Below are positions 56,401-63,463 of a stretch of 64,000 nucleotides of DNA, one piece after another. Numbering within the stretch: the first letter of the stretch is position 1; each line of letters starts with the position of its first letter. The stretch is from Motacilla alba alba (taxonomy: Eukaryota > Chordata > Aves > Passeriformes > Motacillidae). The position numbers and the translations under genes were made by a program. The stretch covers positions 46,069,016 to 46,133,015 of the forward strand of contig NC_052019.1 in NCBI RefSeq assembly GCF_015832195.1, written 5' to 3'. The notes beneath the pieces are model-generated. The model was not told the DNA's origin, ran no database searches, and was given only the letters and a program-made list of their open reading frames with translations.

Positions 56401-59400
56401 GTTGCAGAACAGTTGTATTTGTCATTATGCATTATGCTTTCAGGAAAATGGATGTTTTTATGAAACTACAGAGTATTTGAGAAGGCATGTAATTTTCATT
56501 TACTGCCTGATACTCAAATGAGGAGTAAGAGATGTTGGTATCAGAGAAACTGACCTCTGGTATCCCTGCAATTGGCCCTGCAACATTAGAGGTTAATTAC
56601 ACACTGGCCCAGCAAGGGTCAAACAAGTACTTGCCTTCTAGAGACCAAATGTTAACTATGTCCAAACTGATTTTCTCAGCCAACCGCTCAATGGGAAATC
56701 TCAAAGCTCTTCCTCATGTCCCATTCCTTAACCCTGTTTTTATTTTTGGTGAACCACAGATGCTTTTGAGTGGATAACTTGCTTTCTTACAATTCCCACA
56801 CCCTATTGCTTACATCATGCAGAATGACTACGGTGTTATTTCCCACTTCCTGGCCAATAAAAACATAAACACAGCACTGGCCCATTCACAAATTAAATGG
56901 CAGCTGAGGTAATAATGAATAGTTGATTCCCCTGCTTATATTTACAATAATTACAAAACTTAAGCATGACTTCTCTTGTCTTGAAATTCTGAAAAATTAC
57001 TGTTCTCCAAGGAACCTCTAGATGTCCTATGATAAACTTGCAAAGCAATTTTAATAACAAATTTGTTAACAGACTCCTAAATGCAAGTATTGGGCAAATA
57101 CTGCCCAAAATTGCTTTCTGGTAAAATTAAAAATGCCCTTTCATAACTAACAGGAAGTTGAGCAGAAGAGAAAGGAGCTAAAAAATTGCAGAACAGTAAC
57201 TTGGACTGCTGGATGAAAAGACAGACAGGCACTTGGGAGAACAGCATAAAGAGCTTAAAAAAATTCATCTTGAGTTTTGAAGAGAGCATGTATGAGCTAT
57301 GCTTCTGATTCACCTTCTTCTTGAAAAAGTGGGAGGTGCTTTATAGAGCTGCATAGGTTTTTCTCCTTTAAAGGAAAATGATTTTGAGTTAACAAGCCAG
57401 TAACAGCTACATGAACTCTGCCAGACTTTTGACCTGCTTTTTAAAGTCTGAAAAAGCAAACCCAAAGACGCAGCAATAATTTACATGTGTCAAAGTTTAT
57501 GGCTTTAAGCAGCTATGCCACCTAAGGTGGCAAGAAAAGACATTTTATTTGAAAACAGAATGTGCATCTGTTCTACTGATATATGCAGATTTAACTAACT
57601 GAGCAGGTATAACTTAGAAACCGGTTTAGGAGCACCCGACTCCTAAATAAAAAGTTGCATATCAAATCATCTTCTGCAAACTCCTCTGGTATCTAGCTCT
57701 TGTTTCAAAATACACACCATAAACAGAGATTAAATTACCAAGACAAGATATTAGTCTCTACATGATAGAATGCAGAGTCCTTTTTATTCACATTTTTAAG
57801 CAGAAACATCTATAAACACACACAAGAAAACGTCACTGAGACACACAATATTTGAAAAATTATGTTGATTCAAGCTGCAGGTCCTTTGAAAGCAAGTTTT
57901 ACGATTACAGATGAAAGATTATTCTCACTATCTGAAGTGAGTTTTTTGTCCATTTTATTATAAAGAATGTGAGTGGAAAGTAATTTTTGTACTGCAATTA
58001 GTAGCTGAAGCTACCAATGGTACTAGGTAACTGGACAGTTTTCAACACTGGAATTCAGAATACATCTTCAGTGTAATTTCAAAATCTAGTTAATTGCACA
58101 ATCAGTCTCGATGTCTCAGGTACTTCCATCTTTCCAAAACACCTGACAAATATCTCAAAAAATTCCATAAAGGAGCTGAAACACCTGCTGTGTGCAGCTG
58201 AGGTTATCTCTAAAACATCATCTCTGTAACAAAAGCAGTGCATTTCTCCTTCTATGAACAAATTAATAAAGTATGCAATTATATAAAGTTACAATGTGTA
58301 ACTATACAGACATTAACAGGCGAACCCCAAAAAATCCTAATTGTTTTTAAGGGAGGGGAGAGCCATAACACAAAAACTCCAAACTCCCACCAAAAACAAG
58401 GAGCAGTGCTATGGCTATACCACCATGTGAATTAGAAAAGTTTTGCTTGCTAATGTCACGTTTGGTTTTTATGTCCACGCATTCCCCCAGCAGCATAATT
58501 CAGCCATCTGCCATACACCCTACCTACATGGATGCCACACCACCAAACTGCCTTTCTATCTGAATCCACCTGTGAGCTTTCCAAAACCTCTAGCACCTCT
58601 TTACCCACGTTCAGAGAAGACTCCCACAGCCTCCTCACATGTCGTTTACCCCACGGGCAGGAGGCAGCCCCACTGCCCCTTGTTTACTGCTGGCAAACAC
58701 ACCAGCAGATGAAGGCGGTGCTGAGCTCTCACTACAGCTCAGTCACAGAGCTGGTGTCTCCTCCTTCAGGACGATTCACACAGCTTCCCATTTTCACAAA
58801 ATATTCAGAGGCTTCCCATCTTTCACGTCCCTGTTCTCTTTGTTAAATTGACCAAAACTGTCCCCAGTCTGAGGAGGGATGAAAAACAAGACAAAACAAC
58901 ATAATAATGAAAATTTTGCTTCCAAAATGCCAGTAGAAATGCCAATGGCAGCCTTACAAACCAGCTGTAGACAGCACCAGACAAAACTCTTAAGAAGAGT
59001 CATGGGAATCCAATACAGTTATCCTCTCAGTGCTGCATTTCAATACATTAAATTGTCAGCACTGAAGTCCTCCATCATCCTTCAGTACTGATTTAACAAG
59101 AACCATTTTGTTATGCTCAAATTAGGAAATAGGTCATTTTCCACTTAAGATACAAAGCCACTTTCAAGATTACAAAAAAGCTTCCCAAACTTGTAAGAGA
59201 GAAGGAAGAAAATAATACCATACTCAAGAAGTTACTTTTAAAAACTCAACAAAACAATCACGCCTAAATTTAACAAAAACTGAAGTCTCCAAGGATCTCA
59301 AATGGACTTGGTCATTGAATCAGACAATATTCGCTAATAACAAACCTGAACATCCTTTTTAATATCATTCTATGTACAGCAGGCTGCTTGCTTTCTGCAA

Positions 59401-61429
59401 AAAGCATTGTCTTTCATTAGATGGCAGCAACTACATAGTTTTACCTGAAAAATTCACATTTTATCAAATTAAACCACAGAGCACTCTAAAGGAAAACATA
59501 CACCAGTGTTTTCTTTCAGCCAATCCAGAAACAGCTCAATTCACATCAGGATCTTACATTTAAACTCCACTCCAATGACATAAAATTAAATTTCAAAAGC
59601 AGTGACAATCCTGTTGATGAAATTTAGCTTCTATTATACAGTAAAGAACTTTCTGCTAGTCTTTTTCTATTGCTATTCCCCTCTACTTCCTCTCCTATTT
59701 CCATCAAATAAAACCCAAAACCTCAAATCCTGTGTTGTAACTTCAGGAGATTAGTACTCAGACAACAGACAGACCAAAAATTTTTGGAATGCCATTGCTA
59801 GATGTCACAAAATGAAAAATTCAGGGTTATTGACTAAAGTCATCAAAGACATCTAAAGGAACACAAAAACCAAAGTTATGCAATAAACATTTAAGGCTGT
59901 TATGGAACAGTGTATACATTTCTCAGAATTAAAGAGAGTTCTGCAGAAAATAAATGGCCTATGCCCTGGTTTTACACAAGCTGTTTCTACCAATATTAGC
60001 AGCAACATGGAGTTAATTAATTACAACAACAAATAGTAACAATGGCTCTTTAAAATTATTAAGTCAAGAACACAAAGAGAAGGCAGGATGACAGCTTCTA
60101 TTTGTTTCTGTAAAACACTTCCAGGTTATTCATCCTGTAGCAGCTGTATCCTGAAAATGACATGTTTTTTTGACTAAAAGCCACGTAAACTAGCATTTTC
60201 TGAACAATTTTTACAAACCTCAGCATCACAATACCAGTCTGGATACAACTGAGGCATCAGAATCTCCTTAAAACCTAGCATTTAATTACCTTCATTTTCT
60301 TCGGTGACTGCCTCAACGTGTACTGTATAGGCATTTAAGTGCTTAGCCCTTAACTACCCCTTTGGACATGAGAAAAGCTCACAACTCTCACATAAAAAAT
60401 TTTGTAGGTCCCTGCCCTGCACAGAAAACACACCTGTGCAGAAAACAGCATGACTACAGAAGATTTAACAGTATGAGCTAGAACTCGATGCAAATAAGAG
60501 GCCAAATTTAGACACCAAACCAATATTACTCAATGAAAATTATTATATAGGGATTTTGAAGAGTTAACACGGTGTGTCAATAAAAAACTGATTTTACAGC
60601 GCACCAATTTAAAAATGCGGAAGTGTACACTCATTACTTTCATTCATACTACAGTCAGTCTCACTACCTCTCTGCCCGAAATGGGCGTCAATATTTTGTG
60701 ACTTCAAACTATTCTGCCTTTGTTTTTCGGTGACCCACATTTCACTGGTGCAATGTTGCCTGTTCAGCTCAAATCCCAAGATCCAATTGTGTGAACGCCT
60801 CCCCACCCAGTACTTTTAAGTTAATACACAGCTACAAAGTGACTACTCTGGCCCCTGATACGCGATTTTCTGCCCATTCTCACGCACGACAGCCAGCGTC
60901 GAGGCCTGGAGGTGCCTCGGCCTCCAGAGCCTTCCTAAAACGCCACAAAACAGGCGCCACAACCGGGCAGATCCAAATCCGCGACGAGATAATACCGGAG
61001 TGGATACCCCTCCCTCGCCTCTTCAGCGCAGCGAGAGAGGCTGCCCCTTCTCAAGTTCTTTCCGCACGCAGCCGCGGGGGCCCGCACCTTCCCCGAGCAG
61101 CTCCGCGGCTCCCGCTGCCTTTCAGCCGAAGGGCTCCGCTGCGTGCCGGATCCACGGGCCCGCGCCCGCCCCCCGGGACGAAGGAAGAGCACGCAGGCCC
61201 CGGCACCCACGGGGGCCTCACCCCCCGCGGGAGCGGCGCGGCTCGTCCCGGGGACCCCGCGGGCGGCCTTCCCCCGCCCGCCCGGGCCCCGCGCAGGTCC
61301 CTCACCGTTCTGGCAGCGCGGCGCGCCGCTCGCAGGGGCCGCGGCCTCCAGGGAGCTGCCGGGCCCGCCCGGGGAAAACGCGGCGGCGGCGGCTGCGGGC
61401 CGCGGCGGCAGCCCGGCGGGCGCGGACAT
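17305..61429 (-). CDS. SEC24B: SEC24B, COPII inner-coat cargo adaptor (complete, 24 coding exons)
   Basis: SEC24 pairs with SEC23 in the inner COPII coat at ER exit sites and selects cargo for ER-to-Golgi transport; in mouse SEC24B is needed to export the planar-polarity protein VANGL2. The 24 exons join in frame to 3,702 nt (1,233 aa; human long form about 1,268). Seen in order: Ala/Pro/Gly-rich N-terminus, Ser/Tyr/Gln-rich disordered region (about 42-460), acidic run DDEEEDEEDEEA near 361-372, zinc finger with C570, C573, C591 and C594, trunk (about 637-880), beta-sandwich and helical parts (about 880-1075), and gelsolin-like domain (about 1100-1190), ending QQQICK. The C-terminal two thirds match remembered human SEC24B almost residue for residue; the N-terminal third is more diverged. 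SEC24A is less likely, because motifs such as QPESLRPVNLT and LNALPNMFTNTRETHSALG are B-type. Intron 6 appears to be GC-AG. Promoter is a CpG island. Domain limits are estimates. Confidence 0.96.
17420..20346. other. SEC24B introns 23 and 22
   Basis: Intron 23 is 17420-18596 and intron 22 is 18701-20346; exon 23 lies between them. Both are AT-rich with GT-AG ends. No mobile element or RNA gene recognised. Confidence 0.7.
18597..18700 (-). CDS. SEC24B: SEC24B exon 23
   Basis: 104 nt, phase 0 to 2, encoding TQLPEVDAPSSERTRSFISW and then LRDSRPLSPVLQVIK. The acceptor is CAACCAG|ACACA and the donor AATAAA|GTGAGT. It was found from splice signals and similarity to the C-terminal region of SEC24. 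Confidence 0.95.
20347..20439 (-). CDS. SEC24B: SEC24B exon 22 (gelsolin-like domain)
   Basis: 93 nt, phase 0 to 0, encoding IFYLWIGKNCDNNFIKDVLG and then YPNYASVPQKM. This exon has more substitutions than its neighbours (for example K for E and Y for F). It yields no ATG-started ORF of its own and was found by the splice signals TCTTACAG|ATTTT and AAAATG|GTAGGC. Confidence 0.95.
21500..21604 (-). CDS. SEC24B: SEC24B exon 21 (gelsolin-like region start)
   Basis: 105 nt, phase 0 to 0. It encodes STIHVNDRVVPQPPLQKLSA, then EKLTREGAFLMDCGS. The first residues STI replace the GAV I recall in human. The acceptor is ATTGCAG|AGTAC and the donor GGTTCA|GTAAGT. Confidence 0.97.
23783..23920 (-). CDS. 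SEC24B: SEC24B exon 20 (helical domain)
   Basis: 138 nt, phase 0 to 0. It encodes KAFRTGTSTRLDDRVYAMCQ, then MKSQPLVHLMKMIHPNLYR and IDKLTDE. The acceptor is CTTGCAG|AAAGC and the donor GATGAG|GTAATG. Confidence 0.98.
25495..25670 (-). CDS. SEC24B: SEC24B exon 19 (helical domain)
   Basis: 176 nt, phase 1 to 0. It encodes AVDRSVSSSLADARDALVNA, then VVDSLSAYMSTASNLQ and SLKLFPLYILALLKQ. The acceptor is CCCCCCAG|CTGTG and the donor AAACAG|GTATGT. Confidence 0.98.
26205..26264 (-). mobile_element. Short CR1 3'-end fragment in SEC24B intron 18
   Basis: About 60 bp reading CACAGAATGGTTGGGCTGG then AAGGGACCTTAAAGGTCATC on the plus strand, which is the antisense of the CR1 3' end. The intron is 25671-26894. 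The rest of this intron shows nothing recognisable. Confidence 0.85.
26895..27005 (-). CDS. SEC24B: SEC24B exon 18
   Basis: 111 nt, phase 1 to 1. It encodes GERRIRVHTLCLPVVSSLSD, then VYAGADVQAVVCLLANM. The acceptor is TCTCTTAG|GTGAG and the donor ACATGG|GTGAGT. Confidence 0.98.
27647..27820 (-). CDS. SEC24B: SEC24B exon 17 (beta-sandwich)
   Basis: 174 nt, phase 1 to 1. It encodes HTFHGNFFVRSTDLLSLAN, then NPDAGFAVQMSIEESLTDTS and LVCFQTALLYTSSK. The acceptor is GATTCTAG|GTCTT and the donor AGTAAAG|GTAAAT. Confidence 0.98.
28247..28405 (-). CDS. SEC24B: SEC24B exon 16
   Basis: 159 nt, phase 1 to 1. It encodes CMSKYSAGCIYYYPSFH and LKRYLTRKIGFEAVMRIRCT at the trunk to beta-sandwich join. The acceptor is CTTCACAG|CTTGC and the donor ACAAAAG|GTGTGT. 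Confidence 0.98.
29027..29150 (-). CDS. SEC24B: SEC24B exon 15 (trunk)
   Basis: 124 nt, phase 0 to 1. It encodes VVQHLGPATDFYKKLALDCS and AVDLFLLSSQYSDLASL. The acceptor is TACTAAAG|GTGGT, an AAAG end that is less common than CAG or TAG, and the donor is CTCTTG|GTAAGG. Confidence 0.97.
29512..29718 (-). CDS. SEC24B: SEC24B exon 14 (trunk)
   Basis: 207 nt, phase 0 to 0. It encodes LIKDLLNALPNMFTNTRETH, the stretch ALQAAFKLMSPTGGRISVFQ, and an end at SREDPNQRSSTK. The acceptor is TTCTGCAG|CTGAT and the donor ACAAAG|GTAAAA. Confidence 0.98.
30028..30083 (-). CDS. SEC24B: SEC24B exon 13 (trunk, smallest exon)
   Basis: 56 nt, phase 1 to 0. It encodes DVFLPTPDSLLVNLHESKE. The acceptor is CTCCACAG|ATGTT and the donor AAAGAG|GTATGA. 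His replaces Tyr relative to remembered human VNLYESK. Confidence 0.97.
30480..30598 (-). CDS. SEC24B: SEC24B exon 12 (trunk)
   Basis: 119 nt, phase 2 to 1. It encodes LPGDSRTRIGFITFDSTVQF and GLSQPQMLIVSDID. The acceptor is GCTTCAG|GCTGC and the donor ATTGATG|GTGAGT. Confidence 0.98.
31939..32051 (-). CDS. SEC24B: SEC24B exon 11 (trunk domain start)
   Basis: 113 nt, phase 0 to 2. It encodes RPPQPAVYLFVLDVSHNAVE through SLLENLD, the first strand and helix of the vWA-like trunk. The acceptor is TTTGTAG|CTTCG and the donor GGACAA|GTAAGA. Confidence 0.98.
32969..33078 (-). CDS. SEC24B: SEC24B exon 10
   Basis: 110 nt, phase 1 to 0. It encodes VPEEFMYNPLTRSYGEPHK and VEFIASSDYM, leading into the trunk domain. 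The acceptor is TTTAATAG|TTCCT and the donor TATATG|GTAAGT. Confidence 0.98.
33702..33828 (-). CDS. SEC24B: SEC24B exon 9 (zinc finger)
   Basis: 127 nt, phase 0 to 1, residues 558-599. It carries CRSC and CNLC 17 residues apart (C570, C573, C591, C594), the Sec23/Sec24 zinc finger. The acceptor is TTTTTAG|CAATT and the donor AATGATG|GTAAGT. Confidence 0.98.
34556..34625. repeat. Imperfect tandem repeat of a TAAAGTACTTCT-type unit
   Basis: GTACTTCT recurs four times, with close TTAAAGTACTTCT neighbours. This is a small local repeat inside SEC24B intron 8, with no sign of function. Confidence 0.75.
34721..34823 (-). CDS. SEC24B: SEC24B exon 8
   Basis: 103 nt, phase 2 to 0. It encodes FRCTLTNIPQTQALLNKAK and PLGLLLHPFRDLT, the start of the conserved SEC24 core just before the zinc finger. 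The acceptor is CTTTCAG|CTCAT and the donor CTGACG|GTAAAG. Confidence 0.98.
35939..36123 (-). CDS. SEC24B: SEC24B exon 7
   Basis: 185 nt, phase 0 to 2. It encodes QYPGVNQLSSSLGGLSLQ through LRKLNCSP, very close to human. The acceptor is TTTACAG|CAATA and the donor CCAGA|GTAAGT. It contains PESLRPVNLT, a B-paralogue marker. Confidence 0.97.
36545..36800 (-). mobile_element. Old CR1 fragment in SEC24B intron 6
   Basis: The plus strand reads GTTAGGTTGGAAGGCACC then CCCTTGCTCAAGCAAGGCTA, a diverged version of the antisense CR1 3' end seen at 14364. Similarity fades to the right, so the end is approximate. Intron 6 is 36124-37685; the rest (36801-37685) holds no recognised feature. Confidence 0.6.
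37686..37867 (-). CDS. SEC24B: SEC24B exon 6 (ends at an apparent GC donor)
   Basis: 182 nt, phase 1 to 0, about residues 401-461. It encodes a Ser/Pro stretch, then KPFGYGYPALQPGYQNAT and the end SGFQHYAQ. The acceptor is TTTCCAG|ACACAC. The end that matches the human join (PQ followed by QYPG) is followed by GCTTGT rather than GT. Reading on would meet a stop after nine further codons. See the finding on intron 6. Confidence 0.9.
37868..39599. other. SEC24B intron 5
   Basis: AT-rich intron with GT-AG ends. It holds a 26-bp tandem duplication (39030-39081) and a short CR1-tail-like motif at about 38257-38283. Nothing else recognised. Confidence 0.65.
39030..39081. repeat. 26-bp tandem duplication in SEC24B intron 5
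   Basis: Two copies of a 26-bp unit (39030-39055 and 39056-39081) containing GGCAGCTCTACAGATTTCA differ at a single base. A third partial copy (AGGCAG) follows. Confidence 0.9.
39600..39680 (-). CDS. SEC24B: SEC24B exon 5
   Basis: 81 nt, phase 1 to 1, encoding LDSSSTTSSASP through DALEGGGYP, nearly identical to human. The acceptor is CCCCCAG|CACTT and the donor ATCCAG|GTAAGC. Confidence 0.95.
39681..47381. other. SEC24B introns 4 and 3
   Basis: Intron 4 is 39681-42540 and intron 3 is 42646-47381. Both are AT-rich, with simple tracts (poly-T near 41688-41702, tandem AGGTTTTTTT near 43313-43330). ORFs of up to 112 codons have no domain. No mobile element recognised. Confidence 0.6.
42541..42645 (-). 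CDS. SEC24B: SEC24B exon 4 (acidic exon, probable cassette)
   Basis: 105 nt, exactly 35 codons, phase 1 to 1. It encodes a YVNNQASSAP segment followed by the acidic run DDEEEDEEDEEA. The acceptor is TTCACAG|GCATG and the donor GAAGCAG|GTTGGC. The human shorter isoform differs from the long one by 35 residues, which fits in-frame skipping of this exon; that link is from memory and is inferred here. Confidence 0.93.
47382..47567 (-). CDS. SEC24B: SEC24B exon 3
   Basis: 186 nt, phase 1 to 1, about residues 277-338, Ser/Pro-rich, ending TQSPELALQE. The acceptor is TTTTCAG|GTGG and the donor GGAAG|GTACTA. The end resembles human TQPSELLQQK; the middle is diverged. Confidence 0.92.
47568..53390. 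other. SEC24B intron 2, downstream part
   Basis: AT-rich intronic DNA. ORFs such as 51507-51890 (127 codons) look random. A slightly GC-richer stretch at about 49600-50000 has no recognised content. Confidence 0.6.
53391..53980 (+). mobile_element. Decayed R2-type non-LTR retrotransposon, C-terminal part
   Basis: In the frame starting at 53391 the translation has CRHCQAENETCSHIIGNC, then RIKRHN, then KPDLIFVK and VVDVTV, in that order and spacing. This is the C-terminal zinc knuckle plus the PD...D-type restriction-like endonuclease of R2-clade elements, which insert into 28S rDNA. An in-frame TGA sits at 53685-53687, right after VVDVTV; homology resumes in the same frame (about 53688-53845, with QGKWYHRN) and then probably in another frame (LRVLHTSVDIV near 53901-53936). 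An AATAAA follows at 53972-53977. The reverse transcriptase is absent, so it is 5'-truncated and dead. It lies antisense in SEC24B intron 2. R2 is known from a few birds. A related endonuclease-bearing clade such as NeSL is less likely. Confidence 0.75.
54110..54840 (+). other. Repeat-like block with a 219-codon ORF, unidentified
   Basis: This block in SEC24B intron 2 is richer in GC than its surroundings and follows the R2 relic. The plus strand has an uninterrupted ORF of 219 codons (54159-54818), starting MYKLYVLDKQ and ending PQIADCLE. It includes Cys/His positions (CDSCVRKDNWH) but no domain I recognise. Two AP-1-like sites (TGACTCA 54493-54499, TGAGTCA 54514-54520) and a T/G-rich CTTCGGGTCTTCTTGG stretch recall retroviral LTR or leader sequence. 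It could be an LTR-type repeat, part of the R2 3' region, or chance. I do not propose a protein function. Confidence 0.35.
55098..55109 (+). other. 12-bp match to the 28S rDNA R2 target site
   Basis: AGGTAGCCAAAT equals the core of the 28S site where R2 cuts (TTAAGG|TAGCCAAATG, from general knowledge of R2). It is on the same strand as the R2 relic and about 1.1 kb past its last coding similarity. The flanks do not continue as 28S. It may be the 3' junction of the insertion or chance. Confidence 0.3.
55257..55961 (-). CDS. SEC24B: SEC24B exon 2 (large disordered N-terminal exon)
   Basis: 705 nt, phase 1 to 1, residues 42-276. It starts after TTTCAG|GTCC and ends AATACAG|GTATGG. The protein is rich in Ser, Tyr, Gln, Pro and Gly, with motifs such as QMQFPSGYGSH and ASQGFPLNSDHYAM that align with the human N-terminal region. 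This part of SEC24 is intrinsically disordered and poorly conserved. Confidence 0.95.
55962..61305. other. SEC24B intron 1
   Basis: AT-rich at the left, becoming GC-rich where it enters the CpG island. A moderately GC-rich stretch at about 58440-58860 gives ORFs of about 60-104 codons in several frames without recognisable domains. No mobile element recognised. Confidence 0.6.
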
Positions 61430-61800
61430 GGCTCTTCGCAGCGCTTCTTCACCGCGTCCCGCTCCCGCCTGCTCCTCTCCTCCCTCCTCCTTCTCCTCCG
61501 CCGCCCCGATCCGCAGCCGGGCGCCGAGCGAGGCCGGGAACGGCGGGAGGGCCCGAGCGCCGCGCGTGCCGCCCTGGCCCCGAGCGCCGCCGCCTACAGC
61601 GCCCCCCGGCGGCGGCTCCGCCGTGAGGCCGCGCCCCGCCCGGCGCTGCCCGGCCCGGCCCGGCCCGGGCGCGGAGGGTGGGCCCAGCGGGCGGGACGGG
61701 CCGAGCAGCGAGGGCGGGCCGGGCAGCACAGGCGGGCCTCGCCTCCTGCGAGGGATTCACCTGGCCCGGTACCGGCGGGAACGACCCGTGTGGCGGGGAG
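61070..61800 (-). promoter_or_regulatory. SEC24B: SEC24B CpG-island promoter
   Basis: The sequence changes abruptly to very GC-rich and CpG-dense around SEC24B exon 1. It has several GC-box-like motifs (CGCCCCGCCC near 61631) and repeated CGGCCCGGCCC-type blocks near 61650, and no convincing TATA box. This is the usual form of a housekeeping promoter. Long ORFs here on both strands are GC-rich shadows. The transcription start cannot be placed from sequence alone. Confidence 0.85.
61306..61429 (-). CDS. SEC24B: SEC24B exon 1 (coding part)
   Basis: Holds the initiator ATG (61427-61429) and residues 1-41, starting MSAPAG as in mammalian SEC24B and ending CQN plus one base. The donor is CAGAACG|GTGAGG. 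The start has G at -3 and lies inside the CpG island. The rest is a low-complexity Ala/Pro/Gly segment with a six-alanine run. Its match to mammals beyond the first six residues is weak, but the phase fits exon 2 exactly. Confidence 0.88.
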
Positions 61801-61869
61801 AAACCGCCCGGTCCGCTTAGTCTGTGTGTGGCGGGGCTCTGTGCCTTGTCTGTGACACTGTGGGCAGGC

Positions 61870-62425
61870 CGGGGCAGGGTGAGAAGAGGCTGGAGGGATG
61901 TGATCCTGCCCCTCTGCTCGGCCTTAGTGAGGCACATCTGGAGTGCTGTGTTCAGTTCTGGGCTCCCGGGAGCGGGACCAGTGGAGGGCAACAAAGATGA
62001 TTGAGGGCTGGAGCATCACTTATCAGGAATGGCTGAGGGAGGCTAGGCTTGTTAAACCTGGAGAAGAGACTTCCTTGATATATCTCCAAATATATATCTA
62101 TATAGTGTGTAAATACCTAAAGTGGGGGTGCCAAGAGGATGGAGCCAGGCTCTTCTGTGTGATGCCAAACAGTAGAACACAAGGCAATGGGCAGAAACTG
62201 ATGCACAGAATTTCCACCTGAACATGAGGAAGAACTTTATAGTGACTGTGCACTGGAGCAGATTGCTAAGAGAGGTTGTGGAGTTGTCTCTCACTTGACT
62301 ATCAAGAGATGCTCAAGAACCATCTGGACACAATCCTCTGCTTTGTGCTCTAGGCTGACCCTGCTTGAGCAGGGAGCTTGGACCAGATGAGCCGCTCTGG
62401 TCCCTTTCAATCTCTCAGATTCTGT
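61870..62425 (+). mobile_element. CR1 LINE fragment, plus strand, beside the SEC24B promoter
   Basis: Sense CR1 3' part. It runs through TGTGATCCTGCCCCTCTGCT, then AAACCTGGAGAAGAGACTTC, then TTTCCACCTGAACATGAGGA, and ends near GGTCCCTTTCAATCTCTCAG. It matches the copy at 14364-15046 in inverted orientation. It is broken by small changes and a TATATA insertion near 62090-62105. It begins right at the edge of the SEC24B CpG island. Confidence 0.88.
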
Positions 62426-62864
62426 GAAGCTGCTCCATGTTCCTGCCTCAGGGCACACACATGTACATATGCAATACATGCACCTGTCCTTATTTTGCCT
62501 GAGACATTTTTGTCTGTATAGATAATACATGCTATTTTAGGTTATAAATGTACCCTGGAACACACAGAGAGGTAATGTGTACTGCACAGGGGAAAAGGTG
62601 AGGTGAGGTGAAAGCTCTCCCTCTGTAATTACTGTTGTAGAGACAGAAAAGCCTTAATGTGATGGGGTGAGCTGAGGCAAGGCTTTTCTTTCAGTGCTAG
62701 GACTGCTCACTGCTTTCTGTCTGTCTCCAGTGTGGATATATGCTATCTATAGACACAGGCCTTCACAAGAAATGGCAAGCTGAGATAAGGCAAGACTTTT
62801 CAGTCTCTGTGGAGAATATGTACTTCATATTCTCTAAACAGGAAGGCAAGTGTTGGAGAGCCTC
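62426..62864. other. Flank between CR1 and ERVL LTR, nothing recognised
   Basis: Unique-looking DNA with short GGTGA repeats near 62599-62611. No gene or element identified. Confidence 0.6.
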
Positions 62865-63463
62865 TGCCATGGTTTAACCTCATCCAGCAACTGAGCACCA
62901 CACAACCCCTTCCCCCACCCCCACCCCCCATCCGGCTGCAATGGGGAAGAGAATCATAATTGCAAAAGTGAGAAAACTCCTGGGTTGAAATAAAGTCTGT
63001 TCAATAGTTAAAACAAAAGCTGTGCACACAAGCAAAGCAAAACAAGGAATTCCTCCACCACTTGCCATGGTCAGGCAGGTGTTCAGCCACCTCCAGGAAA
63101 GCAGGGCTCCATCACATGTAATGATTATCTGGAAGACAAGCACCATTATTCTGAATATGCCTCCCTCCCTTCTTCTCCCTCACCCAGCTCTATATGCTGA
63201 GCACACCACCACATGGTATGGGATATCCCTTGGGTGAGCTGGGATCAGCTGCCCCAGTTGTGTCCCCTCCCAGCTGGTGCTTGTCCAGCTCCCTCGCTGG
63301 TGGGGTGGTGTGAGAGGCAGAAAAGACCTTGACACTGTATGAGCACTGCTCAGCAGTAATGAAAACATCTCTGTTTTATGAACACTGAAGCAAAAAGCCA
63401 AAACATAGTCCACACCAGCTGCTGTGAAAAAAATGAACTCTATCCCCTGCCAAAACCAGCACA
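62865..63463 (-). mobile_element. ERVL-type LTR (avian), minus strand, about 600 bp
   Basis: Read on the minus strand it starts TGTGCTGGTTTTGGCAGGGG and ends GATGAGGTTAAACCATGGCA. It includes ACTTTATTTCAACCCAGGAG, then TTTTCTCACTTTTGC, then TGTGGTGCTCAGTTGCTGG. This layout, ending in GGTTAAACC..GCA, is the well-known avian class III (ERVL) LTR. No viral genes adjoin it, so it is a solo LTR. Flanks GCCTC and TCCTT do not form a clear 5-bp duplication, so the ends or the flanks have decayed. ORFs of 71-103 codons within it are shadows. Confidence 0.85.

Noticed and set aside
58443..58851. Overlapping 70-104-codon ORFs in SEC24B intron 1
   Set aside because: They come from a mild GC-rich patch open in several frames, with no recognisable domain and no splice sites matching a SEC24B exon.
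60791..61855. 354-codon plus-strand ORF and overlapping 181-264-codon ORFs around the SEC24B first exon
   Set aside because: They overlap one another on both strands in a CpG island, have Arg/Pro/Ala-biased composition and no domain. Only the minus-strand frame with MSAPAG and a matching donor is real.
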